Positions 63,958-64,000 of a stretch of DNA of 64,000 nucleotides are shown here, piece after piece (within the stretch, counting starts at the first letter, position 1; every line of letters begins with the position of its first letter). The stretch comes from an uncultured Flavobacteriaceae bacterium (lineage in GTDB: Bacteria > Bacteroidota > Bacteroidia > Flavobacteriales > Flavobacteriaceae): positions 33,060 to 97,059 of the forward strand of contig CAJWVI010000004.1 in the NCBI GenBank assembly GCA_913048115.1. Direction: 5' to 3'. Both the position numbers and the translations under genes were made by a program. The notes below the pieces were generated by a model. That model did not search any database. It worked only from the letters and a program-made list of their open reading frames with translations, and had not been told where the DNA came from.

Positions 63958-64000
63958 GGAGAGGTGCCTGAGTGGCCGAAAGGAGCGGTTTGCTAAATCG
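63958..64000 (+). tRNA. tRNA-Ser (anticodon GCU), 5' part only
   Basis: The window ends inside this gene. GGAGAGG at 63958 is the acceptor stem, followed by the D-arm TGCCTGAGTGGCCGAAAGGA. The anticodon arm GCGGT/ATCGC (last base outside) closes a TTGCTAA loop, so the anticodon is GCU (Ser, reads AGC/AGU). The long D-loop with GGCCGAAAGG and the class II start fit tRNA-Ser. The variable arm and 3' end are not visible. Confidence 0.88.

Noticed and set aside
1..64000. CRISPR arrays, transposases, integrases, toxin-antitoxin or restriction-modification genes
   Set aside because: I looked for spaced direct repeats and for the usual protein motifs and saw none; all large frames match core functions.

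Overview
The window is a stretch of A+T-rich chromosome from a member of the Bacteroidota, almost certainly the family Flavobacteriaceae. The evidence is the gene content: the gliding-motility lipoprotein GldI, WbqC, a Bacteroidota-style LepB with a large insertion, DUF3810, DUF349 and DUF4159 proteins, and a TamB/LptD outer-membrane set. Promoter -7 elements match TAnnTTTG, and Shine-Dalgarno sequences are mostly absent. I saw no transposase, integrase, phage gene, CRISPR array or toxin-antitoxin pair, so this is core chromosome.

Left part (1-9153, mostly + strand): the end of the small subunit and all of the large subunit of methylmalonyl-CoA mutase, a beta-barrel protein, ParA and ParB, a DUF5683 membrane protein, DapB, a DUF805 protein, signal peptidase I and a WbqC protein. 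Next, 9155-15513 (- strand) holds an endonuclease/exonuclease/phosphatase membrane protein, two rhomboid proteases, MutL, a small membrane protein, lumazine synthase and a YfgM-like TPR protein. RecF is divergent from this block and leads to a lipocalin-like lipoprotein and a DciA-like protein. A two-way terminator then separates these from Ndk.

Middle (18301-42783): a DHH phosphoesterase, GldI and a cyclophilin-FKBP lipoprotein form one folding/motility cluster. They are followed by PepD (- strand), a DUF3810 metalloprotease-like protein, two secreted amidohydrolase proteins and a TrmH methyltransferase. After that comes a long co-directional series: RelA/SpoT, a Fur-family regulator, PurA, an OstA-like protein, a class III aminotransferase, a TPR protein, two tandem DUF368 transporters, AroE and a DUF349 protein.

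Right part: a - strand block (42884-51110) runs from a SPOR amidase through an MCE protein, a membrane Fe-S oxidoreductase, a HAD phosphatase, a CCG-domain Fe-S protein and an unknown protein to a GH3/beta-lactamase fusion. It combines peptidoglycan turnover, lipid transport and an unassigned redox module. An LptD-like protein, RidA, a giant TamB and then an RNA-modification run (TsaD, RsmE, a SpoU methyltransferase, a THUMP-like methyltransferase, with a DUF4159 protein among them) follow. The window ends inside a tRNA-Ser(GCU) gene that has the best promoter in the region.

I did not find a clearly new defence or mobile system. The points most worth a second look are a TamB gene whose natural N-terminus has no ATG/GTG/TTG start, a MutL with its endonuclease motifs eroded, a double amidohydrolase with one dead half, the tandem DUF368 pair, and the split Fe-S redox pair inside the envelope gene block.
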